DNA from: Notospermus geniculatus | Lineage: Eukaryota; Nemertea; Pilidiophora; Heteronemertea; Lineidae | Assembly (NCBI GenBank): GCA_002633025.1 | Contig: NMRB01000895.1 | Location: forward strand, 79,873-143,872 | Reading direction: 5' to 3' | Length of the DNA stretch: 64,000 bases | Shown here: piece after piece, positions 44,116 through 56,165 of the stretch | Layout of the letters: every line of letters begins with the position of its first letter | Numbering within the stretch: the first letter of the stretch is position 1 | Notes under the pieces: generated by a model | Databases searched by the model: none | Told to the model about the DNA's origin: nothing | The model's input: the letters and a program-made list of their open reading frames with translations, nothing else | Translations under genes and position numbers: made by a program

Positions 44116-45443
44116 TACGTCAATATAGAAAAAACAACTGACCACTTAGTAATGCATGAATTCGATGTGTATTTATGCCGAGTTGTTGCTTACGAACGGC
44201 AAAATAACAAAAACGCCGGGAAAATTCAATGATGGCGCGAAAACTCCTTGCGTCCATTTTTTTCTCTTGCTATTTGCACCTCACACTTCACTGAATCCTG
44301 CTTGTTTTTTGCCCCGTCAACCACGTGACACCGTTCGATCTTTCCACCGTCGTAATAACAACAATAAAATGACCAGCCGAAGGAGAAAATATCAAACAAA
44401 TGTTTTCCCGCGAAAACTGCTAGAGCTAATTGAAATTTTCCGCGGGAATGCGGGCGAGAACTTGGAGATTACGCTCCAATAAATTATGCCGCGAAGATGT
44501 CTTATTAGATAATTCAGTGTGAATTGGTCCCCGTCTTTGATCTCTTCACGGGTGATTTCTCCCCCTCTTTTTCAGCCCGTTTCCCATTATTGTCACCGAC
44601 CCCTTATCAATATCATTTCCCTGTTAACAATGCTAGGCGAGGCCTCTTTGATCCTGACGCCTATTTCGCGCCTTTTCTCCCCCACCTCTACTTACCTTCT
44701 CACGAGTAGAGGCGATTCGCGCAGCATAACGTCCCAAATTATCACCTCCTATCATCTCCGAGCAATCCACTCAGAAATAGAAAACTTTGATTTTACTTTG
44801 CCACATCCGACAATCGTGATTGGCTGTGTTTCATCACGTGATGATTCAATCATGGAGTTTCTTTCTTCTCCTCTCCTCAACCAAAACTCCAAAAAAGTTC
44901 TCGTTATTAAGATTTCACCCGGTAGAGGTGAATTTCACCTAAGGAGGTGCAGTTGCATGTTAAACTTCTTTAAATTCCTCACAACTCAATCATTGGACGA
45001 AAACAGTAGATGGTAAATTTTACACATGGCGTCCCAGGCATTATTACGTCAAGACACTCCTAAATACGCCTCCCTAACGTCATTATTATCCCTGCTACCC
45101 AAGCGCAGACGACGCAGAATCTAATTGGAAACCAATGGTTGAAACTGACAGCTTTTTTTCTCAATCTGGAAATGGAATTACGGAGAAAAAACAAGGAAAA
45201 TTCACAATTTTGATTACATGTTAGCAAGATTACCGAGCGTTCCCAGTTCGCTAACAAGTATTCTTTATGGAACCCCCACCGCGGGCCTCATCGTAATCTT
45301 TCAATTTGCAATTTTTACGACACTACGCGCATATTCAGTAAAGATTCAATCAGAAGTTCAAAACAAATTTTGCGAGAAAATATCCATGACGTGTTTACAT
45401 TTTACGATTTTAAAATATCATCACATTCATTGTTCATTGATAA
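44116..45443. other. Unique sequence, no gene recognised
   Basis: A 165-codon frame (44519-45016, +) overlaps another frame and has no domain. An ATG-less coding exon cannot be excluded. Confidence 0.35.
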
Positions 45444-45722
45444 GATTTCTGTGTAGAATTTACAAAACACTTGTAGGGGGTACATGAATGGCGAGTTTGA
45501 AGTAGCTATACTTGGATAAAAAACATTAAATTCTCAATAGAACACGTTCAGTTCTATCTGTCATTTTCAAAACTGGAGTTTTAAAATTTCTCTGTAGAAT
45601 TTACAAAACACTTGTAGGGGGTACATGAATGGCGAGTTTGAAGTCGCTATACGTGGATAAAAAACATGAACTTCTCAATAGAACACGTTCACTTATCTGT
45701 CATTTTCAAAACTGGAGTTTTG
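45444..45722. repeat. Two-unit tandem repeat, period about 142 bp
   Basis: GTAGAATTTACAAAACACTT to CATTTTCAAAACTGGAGTTTT occurs twice in direct order, with small differences (for example AGTAGC versus AGTCGC). Confidence 0.88.
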
Positions 45723-45932
45723 TGCACTTTAATTAAATCAGCAAGGTTACTTTTTTTCGAGATGTCACGTGACTCTAATAGGATAGTAGTGATAAAATTA
45801 TTCGCGTTAAGAACACAGAATGAGCCGATTTTCAAACTTGAATCACAAATTGTTTTGTTGTGGAAACATGGAGTCAGAAGTTATAATTTTTCCAAATACC
45901 GGTACTAGTAATTGGAAAAGTCCGCCCTTCCA

Positions 45933-46421
45933 TAAAGGAATGAAACATAAAGGTTCAACTTACAAAATTTAGCATTTTATAAATGTGGACAGTATCCCTT
46001 TAGACCTCAACAGATTTGCATTCTGACTCTTCCAGATGATAGGCAAGACTCTTCTGCAGTTTCAGTGCAAATTATGTTGAATTCAGACGAGTTGATCTCA
46101 TGGTACAACAGGAACCAATAAATGAGAACCCCTCGAACGATGATGTAGCGGGGTCATCTGTGTACATTTCAATAGGCTTACGTACATTTGCACATGGAAC
46201 ACTAATGGTGCGGAAAATAGCTCTGTTATCCTCAGAAATGGAATTCAAGGCATCAAGTTGACAGGTTCATGTACTCCACTACCGTAAAAAGTTAAAGCTC
46301 TTGTCTATATTACGTAAAGCCAAAATTCAGGCAGTGAGAGACATCTGGTGGCAACACATGAAGTGTATCCCTCAGTTACTTCATCGTTCGCAGTTAAACC
46401 TTTATGTTTGATTCCTTTATG
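45933..46421. mobile_element. CATAAAGGAATC MITE (copy 2)
   Basis: CATAAAGGAATGAAACATAA to TTTGATTCCTTTATG, with the same interior as 14444-14915. No clear duplication remains. Confidence 0.75.
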
Positions 46422-46827
46422 GTCCTATGGTATCCTATTACGTAAATAAGACCATCCTCTGTTAAACTGTGCAGTATGTATAAAATTTCAACTTTTCAAT
46501 TCAAATTTTCAATTCGATTAAAACCTGACTTAAAAATAATTATTCAAATAGTTATAGATAAAAGTCAAACATCAGTTCTAGAACATCAGTAAAATGTGAT
46601 TCTGAGAATCGCGCCGGGTTCGTCGATACGCGCATGCGCTGTTCCCATCACTACTGCCGAAGCAAATTGATCTTCTAAAACATTTCAGGCCGAAGTAATT
46701 ACAATCCTTTGTACTTTATTGCAAAAACTCTGTTGCAGACATATCAAAAGTCATCATTCACTACCCCCTGGGTCGCGATATCCCTGGGGCCGCCCCCTAC
46801 AGGAGGTCTGGGCGCTGAATTTTCCGT
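46422..46827. other. Unique sequence with a perfect NRF-1-type word
   Basis: GCGCATGCGC occurs near 46630. No gene is recognised. Confidence 0.35.
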
Positions 46828-47332
46828 ATTAATTTTACATTATGTAACCATGGGTTCTGACACGGTCTCGTCCTGGGCACTAGAGCGCGATAATTAACGC
46901 GGTAATTAACATGATAATTTACGCCGCGACGTCAGATGGGTGGATTCCCGCTGCAATGATCGGAGAAGCGTCGAAGATGCCTCTTACCGCCGCCATGTCT
47001 TGACATCGGTCATTGTTTGGGTTTAACCAGGCGTTCATGCCATTCATAATTGTTACAGCGCCCACAGGCCTGGCGTCACGTTGAGTCGATGTTAGATTGG
47101 ACCTTTTCCGATGGTGCCGTGGTCCATGATGCCGGTTATACCGAAACCATGCTGCGACAAGCGGCCGGCCACACAGGCCCTACAGCTAAACTGAATGTTT
47201 TTCGACATTTTGAACAAATTTTGTTCGAATAAAAAGAAAGCTATCAACGACATTGCGGCAGTGCTGCATGCATTCGTAGTCGCGGAGTCAGTAATTTACA
47301 TGTATCTTCAAACTTAGGAATTTTAATTAAAA

Positions 47333-47385
47333 TTATTAATTAATTAATTAATTAATTAAAATTATTAATTAGGGCCTAATTATTA
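47333..47385. repeat. AATT tetranucleotide run
   Basis: Short here, and expanded to about 245 bp in block Y. Confidence 0.8.
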
Positions 47386-47716
47386 CTTTTTTCGGTCTCT
47401 GTGCATTTCATGTACGTACATTGAGGCCAAAGCCCTCCTCATAATTTACCAAGTGGAAATGATCGCGATTTTGATAAATTCATACAGACCCCCCAGTTTG
47501 GGCTTCGTGCTTTCGGTGCTCACCACCTCCGTCGAGCTACGCCCCCCTTTCTGTCAATCCTGGATCCGGCCCTGCACGCGCATCGATTTGGGAACTTCAA
47601 GGTCACAACGCGGGTGATTATTGTAGGCCCCGCTTAGCCCATATTATACCATTCGCTGCAGTGTTTCTCCCGCCGTTATCCCACCGTTAAAACTATGCTT
47701 CCCTGCAAAGCCCTCA

Positions 47717-47973
47717 GGGAGTAAGAAATAAAAGTGGAAAATAGGAAGTGGGAAATTTTGGAATTTTGCGTGAATTTTTCAATTTCTCAAATTGGGAGAA
47801 AATGATTTCCCATTTGGAGAAATTTTCTTAAAACGACATGACATTTTGTCTGATTTTTCGGGCGATATTTCTCAAAATGGGAAAAAAAATTCTCCCAATT
47901 TGAGAAAATGAAATTCGCGCAAAATGCCAAAATTTCCCACTTCTTATTTTCCACTTTTATTTCTTACTCCCTT
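47717..47973. mobile_element. AAGGGAG MITE (copy 3)
   Basis: GGGAGTAAGAAATAAAAGTG to TTACTCCCTT; the first two bases appear lost and no 4-bp duplication is evident. The allelic copy is at 53565-53822. Confidence 0.8.
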
Positions 47974-48616
47974 CCACACACACCCTCCCCGCAGAGCTTC
48001 ACCCCCGTATCATCACGAACCCCCGTATCCCTCATCCCACCCGGCCTGCCTCTCACCCAGCTCTGACACGCGGCTTCACCCCGCGCTCATTGAAACAAGT
48101 CCCATTGTGCCGCGCTCCGTCACATGCCCGGCATCCGCGTATTATGTCCGACACCCGATAACCCTGTTTGTAAATCTTGCTATTTTAGCAGCTTGCGGCA
48201 TCTCACGGTATTATGATTCAAGTGTAGTCAATTAAATGCCATCATCGCCAGCAAATCGGGGTTAATCGGGGGGTTAAGAAGCGATGACATCGGAAAATAT
48301 GAAATGTCACTCATAATCAATTAGTTTAGCCTTGTAATCGCTGCAAGCTGCTTTTAGATTATGAAAGGAGATTGTCATTCGAGCTTGTCGCACAAGTTAT
48401 GACGTCACCACTGAGTAGATCGTCTGCGTTGTGTTCGTATTATTGATATTTGCAAAGGAACATTCCTACCATTTGTGATTTTGTAAGTTCTTTATTTTAT
48501 TGTTATATAAAGAAGTTTGGGCCCTCTTTTTTCTTTTTTATTGACTGAATGTCAAAATATCGTCGGAGGAATGACGTCACTACATGTATGTCCACGACCA
48601 ATCCGCCCGCAATCAG

Positions 48617-49000
48617 GGGCATATAGACTTTAAGGAATCTGGAAAACAAGGATCCCCAAGGAATCCTACGGAATTAACTCCAAATAATGCAAATGATATG
48701 AGAAAATGACATTATTATGAATGTATATTACACTGTACAAAAAATCCGCCAAGAAAACGTCCCTAAATATTTTTGGCGATACATGTTCAAAATAGGCCTA
48801 GGCCCCCTTTGGGATTTTCAAAATATTTTGAACATAATCGCGAAAAAATTTATAGACGTTTTCTTGGCGGATTTTTTGTACAGTGTAATATACATTCATA
48901 ATAATGTCATTTTCTCATATCATTTGCAATATTTGGAGTTAATTCCTTAGGGTTCCTTGGGGATCCTTGTTTTCCAGATTCCTTAAAATCTATATGGCCC
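48617..49000. mobile_element. 384-bp foldback, 8-bp TSD GCAATCAG (block X only)
   Basis: GGGCATATAGACTTTAAGG is inverse to CCTTAAAATCTATATGGCCC; the arms are about 180 bp. Perfect GCAATCAG repeats flank it (48609-48616, 49001-49008). Block Y has a single CCGCAATCA at this site. An 8-bp duplication fits hAT-type mobilisation. Confidence 0.88.
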
Positions 49001-49226
49001 GCAATCAGATCGTAACATAAAGTCGTCCTGTCTAACCATGGCGGACAGGTCAATTTTGCCATGAACTTCGCTAAAAATATTCTAATTAAGCAATGAAAGG
49101 TGCCCTTAGGGTCGGTGACCGTATCGAGTTGCCTGGTGGGTGTGGACGGAACGGTGGTCCTTTAGAAAATGCCCGAATACAGAAGACGCAATATACCCGT
49201 GATACCCGTGATATACATTATCTTTA

Positions 49227-49507
49227 AAGGGAGTAAGAACAAATTTTAAAGTGGAAAATAAGAAGTGGCAAATTTTGCACTTTTGCGCGAATTTTTTCAA
49301 TTTCTCAAATTGGGGTAATTTTTTTCCATTTTGAGAAATGTCTCCCGAAAAATCAGACAAAATGTCATGCCATTTTAAGAAAATTTCTCGAAACGGGAAA
49401 AACGGGAAAATTTTTTATCCCAATTTGAGAAATTGAAAAATTGAAAAATTCGCCCAAATGTGCCAAATTCCCACTTCTCATTTTCCAGTTTTATTTCTTA
49501 CTCCCTT
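49227..49507. mobile_element. AAGGGAG MITE (copy 4, rearranged centre)
   Basis: It has the family ends, but the middle TTTTCGGG block is in the inverse order relative to copies 1-3. The allelic copy is at 54644-54881. Confidence 0.75.
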
Positions 49508-50342
49508 AGTGGAAGGTCGCGGTTTCAGAACCGCAAATTCCGGAGAGAGACAACTTTTCCTAACACGTCACCGGTCTGATATTCAGTGCCCAAATCTTCC
49601 ACAATAACAAAGTGAACTCCATCGGGCGAAAGGTTATTCTGAAATAAAGACGGGAAACCTACCTCTTGAATCAGATTTCCGCTTTTACAGCAAGATTATA
49701 AAACAAATAGGATTCGTCATCAGAAATACCTGCAGAAAAATATCCAAAAAAAACACAATGATCCTACCAATCCTTGAGCTTTAAGTAGGCCTGTCCTCAC
49801 CATCAAATTATAAAACAAGATTATAAAACAAATAGGCCTATAGGATACGCCATAATCAGAAATAGGTCTAACTGTAAAAAAGTATTTAAAAAAGTACACA
49901 ATGATCCTACCAATCCATGAGCTTTAAGTAGGCCTATCCTCACCATCAAATTAATCTTATGAGAGAGAGCCCAGTATAAATGTACATGTTACCAGCCTCC
50001 CCATCATCAGTTGCTCGTTTCGATCACGCATGGTCCACTTATCAAGTATTTTAATCCCCTCTGTGCGAAGTAAACCAGCTGCTGTATTATAAAAATTTGT
50101 TCTTTTGTGGACAAAATTACGCCCTTTTGAAAAGCATTTGTGCCCCTTGAAGCATTAACTATTACCCTTCTGTAACCTTGTAACAGAAAGGTTTCCCTGA
50201 CGGCCTGATTCCGGTAGCCCACTTTGGCGAGATTTGTACACGCGCGGGGATTCAAGTGTGACGTCATTATGTAGGCCGCCTGATCGAGAACTGCCTGGCA
50301 ATCTCTATTGTGTATAACATAGAACTTCTTGCGAGTAAGCAA

Positions 50343-50415
50343 GCCCGTGTAGCTCAGTCGGTAGAGCATCAGGCTTTTAACCTGAGGGTCTGGGGTTCGA
50401 GCCCCCACGCGGGTG
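50343..50415 (+). tRNA. tRNA-Lys (anticodon TTT)
   Basis: This 73-nt tRNA has a 7-bp acceptor stem (GCCCGTG with CGCGGGT, two G-T pairs), D arm GCTCAGTCGGTAGAGC, anticodon loop CTTTTAA (reads AAA) and T arm TGGGGTTCGAGCCCCCA. The discriminator is G. The A box TAGCTCAGTCGG and B box GGTTCGAGCCC are intact. There is no intron and no encoded CCA. A T run follows. It is likely functional, and likely the same gene as 55788-55860 seen on the other haplotype. Confidence 0.97.
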
Positions 50416-50419
50416 CAAA

Positions 50420-50427
50420 TTTTTTTT
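50420..50427 (+). terminator. Pol III terminator of tRNA-Lys
   Basis: Eight consecutive T starting 5 nt after the tRNA, as expected for RNA polymerase III termination. Confidence 0.85.
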
Positions 50428-50714
50428 CTCTTTCTAGTTAGTGATTCTCCTTTTTTCTTTTCATTTCGTTATTTTTACGGTACTTTTTACGAATATTCAT
50501 TCATGAATGAATTTCATACATTTATTCATTCGCATTACAAAGAGAAAGCAATACAGGTATAGTTATCCTAGTGCAGGCGCATTGAAAACATCTGATGTGT
50601 CATTTTCCATTCAATACGTGGACGACCCTCTGATGGTATAGGTTTCCTCCGAGTACTCTGGTTTTCTCCTAGTATACATGGACAGCAAATCACCCAGTAG
50701 AGCATATAATAATA

Positions 50715-50863
50715 GGGAGGTTTAGAAATCAAACGACAAACGTAAACTTTACGACAACGTTATTTTTCATACTACACATTTACCAGATTTTGTATTGCAT
50801 TTTCGGTACAAAAATAACGTTATCGTTAACGTTTACGTTTATCGTTTGATTTCTAAACCTGCC
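50715..50863. mobile_element. GGGAGGTTTAG foldback MITE
   Basis: 149 bp, TA flanks (50713-50714, 50864-50865), ends GGGAGGTTTAGAAATCAAAC and the inverse. The allelic copy is at 56166-56320. Confidence 0.85.
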
Positions 50864-51125
50864 TATTATCGTATTTGTAGCTCTCGGTTCAATATTTACA
50901 GAAATTCAATGCGAGCCGTTTGCCTTACAAAATATTTCTGGCATTCATTACATGATTCGTAGGGGGTGAACGGCACTCTTGTATACACGTACTGTGCATT
51001 GTACATTTCATATTCGCGTTGGGTCTGCGGCAGGGCGAGACACCACCTTCACCTCTTGATTAACAATCAATGATTACTCTTTCCCGCTGACATCGTCTTC
51101 GCCCTAATTAGTCAAATTTAATCAG

Positions 51126-51527
51126 GTAAATGATAAACGTAAACTTTACGACAAAGTTATTTTTCATACTACACATTAACCAGCTTTATATTGCATTTTC
51201 GGTACAAAAATAAATGTTGTCGTTAACGTTTACGTTTATCGTTTGATTTCTAAACCTGTCTATTGTCGTATTTATAACTCTCGGTTTAATATTTACAGAA
51301 ATTCAATTCGAGCCGTTCGACTTACAAAATATTTTTGGGGTTCATTTACATGATTCAAAGGGGTGAACGGCACGGCACTTTTGTATACATGTATTGTGCA
51401 ATGTACATTTCATCTTGGCGTTGGGTCTGCGGCATGGCGAGACACCACCTTCACCTCTTGATTAACAATCAATGATTACTCTTTCCCGCTGACATCGTCT
51501 TCGCCCTAATTAGTCAAATTTAATCAG
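51126..51527. repeat. 402-bp tandem duplicate unit (block X only)
   Basis: It repeats a truncated GGGAGGTTTAG MITE plus the 260 bp that follow it (TATTGTCGTATTTATAACTC to AAATTTAATCAG). Block Y has one unit. Confidence 0.85.
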
Positions 51528-51720
51528 GCGGCCGTGGGCGAGATATCAAAATGACTGTCTTACATAACATTGTGTCATCATCTTTGATGAAGTGTCATCG
51601 GGTAGGATTAATCTCTGTTCTAAATTTGATGAATGCCTCTAGTGCAGCATGAAATTTGCATATCTTCGGAAAGTGTGCCTGTCGTGTGATTCTTCATTCT
51701 TTATTTCTTCTAAAGAAGTA

Positions 51721-51970
51721 CTCTAAACTCCCATTTACATGTACATGTACATGTACCTGCCACTCGCCACATTCCTGTACTCGGAAAAAATGACCAAATC
51801 CTAAGTTGAAGATATCGCACGCTGTCATTCTTTGCCAGGCTCGCGAGTGGGACAAGTAAGTGGACAGGACATTACTGTTTCTGACCATACCCCCACCCCA
51901 TTATATTCAACTTAGGATTTAATCATTTTTTCCGAGTTCAGGAATGACACAGGTAAGTGGGAGTTTAGAG
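51721..51970. mobile_element. CTCTAAACTCCCAC MITE with an ACATGT expansion
   Basis: TA flanks. The first arm has an extra run of ACATGT units. The allelic copy is at 56813-57031. Confidence 0.85.
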
Positions 51971-52494
51971 TATTTCGCTCGTCGTTTACTACTTTTTTAT
52001 CTGCAACTTATTACATGTACAACNATTAATTTTACATTATGTAACCATGGGTTCTGACACGGTCTCGTCCTGGGCACTAGAGCGCGATAATTAACGCGGT
52101 AATTAACATGATAATTAACGCCGCGACGTCAGATGGGTGGATTCCCGCTGCAATGATCGGAGAAGCGCCGAAGATGCCTCTTACCGCCGCCATGTCTTGA
52201 AGTCGGTCATTGTTTGGGTTTAACCAGGCGTTCATGCCATTCATAATTGTTACAGCGCCCACAGGCCTGGCGTCACGTTGAGTCGACGTCAGATTGGACC
52301 TTTTCCGATGGTGCCGTGGTCCATGATGCCGGTTATACCGAAACCATGCTGCGACAAGTGGCCGGCCACACAGGCCCTGGAGCTGAACTGAATGTTTTTC
52401 GACATTTGAACTAATTTTGTTCGAATAAAAAGAAAGCCATCAACGACACTGCGGCAGTGCTGCATGGATTCACTAACTTATCTTCGAACTTACG

Positions 52495-52740
52495 AATTTT
52501 AATTAATAATTTTAATTAATTAATAATTAATTAATTAATATTTTTAATATTTTTAATTAAAATTATTTATTAATCAATTATTAATTAATTAAAATTATTA
52601 ATTAGGGTCTAATTATTACCTTTTTCAGCCCCTGTGCATTTTATTAATAATTAATTAATTATTTATTTTAATATTTTTTAATTTAAATTATTAATTAATC
52701 AATTATTAATTAATTAAAATTATTAATTAGGGCCTAATTA
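52495..52740. repeat. Expanded AATT/TTAAT tract
   Basis: Two AT-only stretches are separated by a repeated GGGTCTAATTATTACC-type segment; block X has only one. Confidence 0.8.
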
Positions 52741-52974
52741 TTACCTTTTTCTGTCCCTGTGCATTTCATGTACATTGAGGCCAAAGCCCTCCTCATAATT
52801 TTATACCAAGACGTAATGATCACGGATTTTGATAAATTCATACAACTATAGAGAGAACTCTTACTTAATGAAGAAAAAATATTCGAAGTAATATTGTTTT
52901 AATTTTTGTACACCGACATACCAAGCCAGGGGTGAAGGACATGTACACTTTGATTTACCATTCTGCGACCATTC

Positions 52975-53138
52975 CAGGCGCGGATCCGGGGGGGGGGTCG
53001 CCCCCTTTCGGCCAACAATTCTGTAAAATTGACCGTTAAATTCTGAAATTTGGAGCAAATCATTGAAATTCACAGCAGATTTCAATGTTTCTAGCACAGT
53101 GCGCCCCCTCTTTTCCGAAATCCTGGATCCGCCACCTC
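52975..53138. mobile_element. CAGGCGCGGATCC MITE
   Basis: CAGGCGCGGATCC at the left; GGATCCGCCACCTC at the right. The interior shares GTGCTAGAAAC (inverse) and GGCCAACAATTCTGT with 54273 and 55176. Present only in block Y. Confidence 0.65.
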
Positions 53139-53162
53139 ATTATTGAGAGAAAGCGCCCACGC

Positions 53163-53403
53163 CAGGGCCGGATCCAGGGGGCGTGGGGGCGTACGCCCCC
53201 TATTTTTGGCAGAGCAATGATTTTTTAGCAAGAAAAATTTGATCACATAAAAATTCGAGTATTTTGCTCTCATTTGCCAGGAAAATGCATCTAAAATGCA
53301 CTTAAATTGTCAAAATTTTCTGGGGGAGGGCCCCTTGGGCTCGGTACTCACCCCCTCCGTCGAGCTACGCCCCCCCTTTCGGTCAATCGTGGATCCGGCC
53401 CTG
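53163..53403. mobile_element. CAGGGCCGGATCCAG MITE, TSD CACGC
   Basis: CAGGGCCGGATCCAG is nearly inverse to the right end (GTGGATCCGGCCCTG), flanked by CACGC (53158-53162, 53404-53408). The interior matches 63160-63434 in inverse. Block X keeps only its right end. Confidence 0.82.
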
Positions 53404-53564
53404 CACGCGCATCGATTCGAGAACGAACTTCCAGGTCCCAACGCAGAGTGTGGCGGGTGATTATTGTATGTAGGCCCTGCTTAGCCCATTATTATACCAT
53501 TCGCTGCAGTGTTCCTCCCGCCGTTATCCCACCGTTAAAACTATGCTTCCCTGCAAAGCCCTCA

Positions 53565-53822
53565 GGGAGTAAGAAATAAAAGTGGAAAATAAGAAGTGGG
53601 AGTTTTTTGAATTTTGCGTGAATTTTTCAATTTCTCAAATTGGGAGAAAATTATTTCCCATTTTGAGAAAATGTCTTTAAAAAAATGACATGACATTTTG
53701 TCTGATTTTTCGGGCGATATTTCTCAAAATGGGAAAAAAAAATCTCCCAATTTGAGAAAATGAAATTCGCGCAAAATGCCAAAATTTCCCACTTCTTTTC
53801 CACTTTTATTTCTGACTCCCTT
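53565..53822. mobile_element. AAGGGAG MITE (allelic to 47717)
   Basis: Same flanks and a similar truncated left end as the block X copy. Confidence 0.8.
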
Positions 53823-54272
53823 CGCGCACACACCCTCCCCACACAGCTTCACCCCGTATCACGAACCGTATCCCTTATCCCACCCAGCCTGCCCCTCACC
53901 CAGCTCTGACACGCGGCTTCACCCCGCGCTCATTGAAACAAGTCCCATTGTGCCGCGCTCCGTCACATGCCCGGCATCCGCGTATTTGCAAGCTGCTTTT
54001 AGATTATGAAAGGAGATTGTCATTCGAGCTTGTCGCACAAGTTATGACGTCACCACTGAGTAGATCGTCTGCGTTGTGTGTTCGTATATTGACATTTGCA
54101 AAAGGAACATTCCTACTATTTGTGATTTGTAAGTTCTATATTTTATTGTGATATAATGAAGTTTAGGCCCTTTTTTCTTTTTTATTGGCTGAATGTCAAA
54201 ATATCGTCGAAGGAATAACGTCACTGTGTCCACGACCACCCCCGCCCGCAATCAAAACTTTAACATTAAGTC

Positions 54273-54428
54273 CAGGGGCGGATCCAGGATTTTGGGAAAG
54301 AGGGGGCGCACTGTGCTAGAAACGTTGAAGTCTGTTCCTCCAAATTTCAGAATTTCACGGTCGATTTTACAGATTTGTTGGCCGAAGGGAGGGGGCGTGC
54401 CCCTCCCCCCTGGATCTCAGTGCGCCAG
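54273..54428. mobile_element. CAGGGGCGGATCC MITE, TSD AAGTC (block Y only)
   Basis: CAGGGGCGGATCCAGG at the left; a diverged right end. AAGTC flanks it (54268-54272, 54429-54433). Block X has AAAGTC once without the insert. Confidence 0.7.
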
Positions 54429-54643
54429 AAGTCTTCCTGTCTAACCATGACGGACAGGTCAATTTTGCCATGAACATCGCAAAAAAAATATTCTAATTGA
54501 GTAATGAAAGGTACCCGTGGGGTCGGTGGCCGTATCGAGTTGCCTGGTGGGTGTGGACGGAATCCTTTAGCAAATGTCCCGAATACGGAAGACGTAATTG
54601 TCAATGGTATGGTTTGCTTGAAAGACGTGAATCTTACATTTCA

Positions 54644-54881
54644 GGCAGTAAGAAATAAAAGTGGAAAATAAAAAGTGGTATTTTTTGCACTTTTGCGCGA
54701 ATTTTTCAATTTATCAAATTGGGTAATGTCGCCCGAAAAATCAGACAAAATGTCATCATGCTATTTTAAGAAAATTTCTCGAAACTGGAAATTTTTTTAT
54801 CCCAATTTGAGAAATTGAAAAATTCGCCCCAAAGTGCCAAATTCCCACTTCTTATTTTCCAGTTTTATTTCTTACTCCCTT
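54644..54881. mobile_element. AAGGGAG MITE (allelic to 49227)
   Basis: The left end has decayed to GGCAGTAAG; the right end is intact. The centre is shorter than in the block X copy. Confidence 0.75.
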
Positions 54882-55175
54882 ATTGGAGAAGGTCGTGGCT
54901 TCAGAACCGCAAATTCCGGAGAGAGACAACCTTTCCTAACACCGGTCTGATATTCGGTGCCCAAAACTTCCACAATAACAAAGTGAACTCCATCGAGCGA
55001 AAAGGTTATTCTGAAATAAAGATGGGGAACCTACCTCTTAAAAATCAGATTTCCGCTTATATAGCAAGATTCAGTATAAAAACAAATAGGATACGTCATA
55101 ATCACAAATACATGGGAAAAGTACCTAAAAAATTACAAAATAATCCTACCAATCCTTGAGCTTTAAGTAGGCCTA

Positions 55176-55363
55176 CAGGCCGAGGGGGGGGGGCGGATCC
55201 ACAATTTATTTCGGAAAAGATGTGGGTGCCCTGTGCTAGAAACATTCATTGAAATCTGCGGTGAATTTCAATGATTTGCTCGAAATTTCAAAATTTCACG
55301 GTCAATTTTACAGATTTGTTGGCCGAAAAGGGGTGGCGTGCGCCCCCCTCGGATCCGCGCCTG
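55176..55363. mobile_element. CAGGC..GGATCC MITE with an 11-bp flanking repeat (block Y only)
   Basis: It is flanked by AAGTAGGCCTA on both sides (55165-55175, 55364-55374). Block X has one AAGTAGGCCTA and no insert. The ends match the CAGG group, but the flanking repeat is longer than the 5 bp of its relatives. Confidence 0.75.
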
Positions 55364-55787
55364 AAGTAGGCCTATCCTCACCATCAAATTAATCTTATCT
55401 GAGAGAGAATCCAGTATACATGTACATGTTACCACCCTCCCAGCCTCCCCATCAGTTGCTCGTTTCGATCACGCATGGTCCACTTTTCAAGTATTTTAAT
55501 CCCCTCTATGCGAAGTAAACCAGCTGCTGTATTATAAAAATTTGTTCTTTTGTGGACAAAATTACGCCCTTTTGAAAAGCATTTGTGCCCCTTGAAGCAT
55601 TAACTATTACCCTTCTGTAACCTTGTAACAGAAAGGTTTCCTTCGCGGCCTGATATCGGTACTTTGCCTTGGTGAGATTTGTACACGCGCAGGCATTCAA
55701 GTGTGACGTCACTATGTAGGCCGCCTGATCGAGAACTGCCTGGCAATCTCTATTGTGTATAACATAGAACTTCCTGCGAGTAAGCAA

Positions 55788-55860
55788 GCCCGTGTAGCTC
55801 AGTCGGTAGAGCATCAGGCTTTTAACCTGAGGGTCTGGGGTTCGAGCCCCCACGCGGGTG
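55788..55860 (+). tRNA. tRNA-Lys (anticodon TTT), second copy
   Basis: Identical over all 73 nt to 50343-50415, with the same 8-T terminator and long shared flanks. It is most likely the other allele of one gene rather than a second gene. Confidence 0.97.
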
Positions 55861-55864
55861 CAAA

Positions 55865-55872
55865 TTTTTTTT
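55865..55872 (+). terminator. Pol III terminator of the second tRNA-Lys copy
   Basis: Eight T after CAAA, as at 50420-50427. Confidence 0.85.
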
Positions 55873-56165
55873 CTCTTTCTAGTTAGTGATTCTCCTTTTT
55901 TCTTTTCATTTCGTTATTTTTACGGTACTTTTTACGAATATTCATTCATGAATTTCATACATTTATTCATTTATGTGTATTCGTATTACAAAGAGAAAGC
56001 AATACAGGTATAGTTATCCGAGTGCAGGCGCATTGAAAACATCTGATGTGTCATTTTCCATTCAATACGTGGACGACCCTCTGATGGTATAGGTTTCCTC
56101 CGAGTACTCTGGTTTTCTCCTAGTATACATGGACAGCAAATCACCCAGTAGAGCATATAATAATA

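Larger units (their letters stand above)
46828..52023. repeat. Large block X (likely haplotype 1), ends at the N
   Basis: From ATTAATTTTACATTATGTAA to ATTACATGTACAAC it aligns with 52025-57083. It ends at the base before the N at 52024, and Y begins at the base after it. Block-specific differences are transposon insertions and local tandem changes. Confidence 0.9.

Noticed and set aside
50007-50408. 133- and 115-codon minus-strand frames at 50007-50408 and 55506-55853, conserved between copies
   Set aside because: Their start lies in the antisense of the tRNA-Lys gene, a known source of spurious predicted proteins. Conservation comes from the block repeat.
47333-52740. AATT-rich tracts considered as a replication origin or matrix attachment region
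   Set aside because: Simple-repeat expansion is sufficient, and sequence alone cannot support either role.
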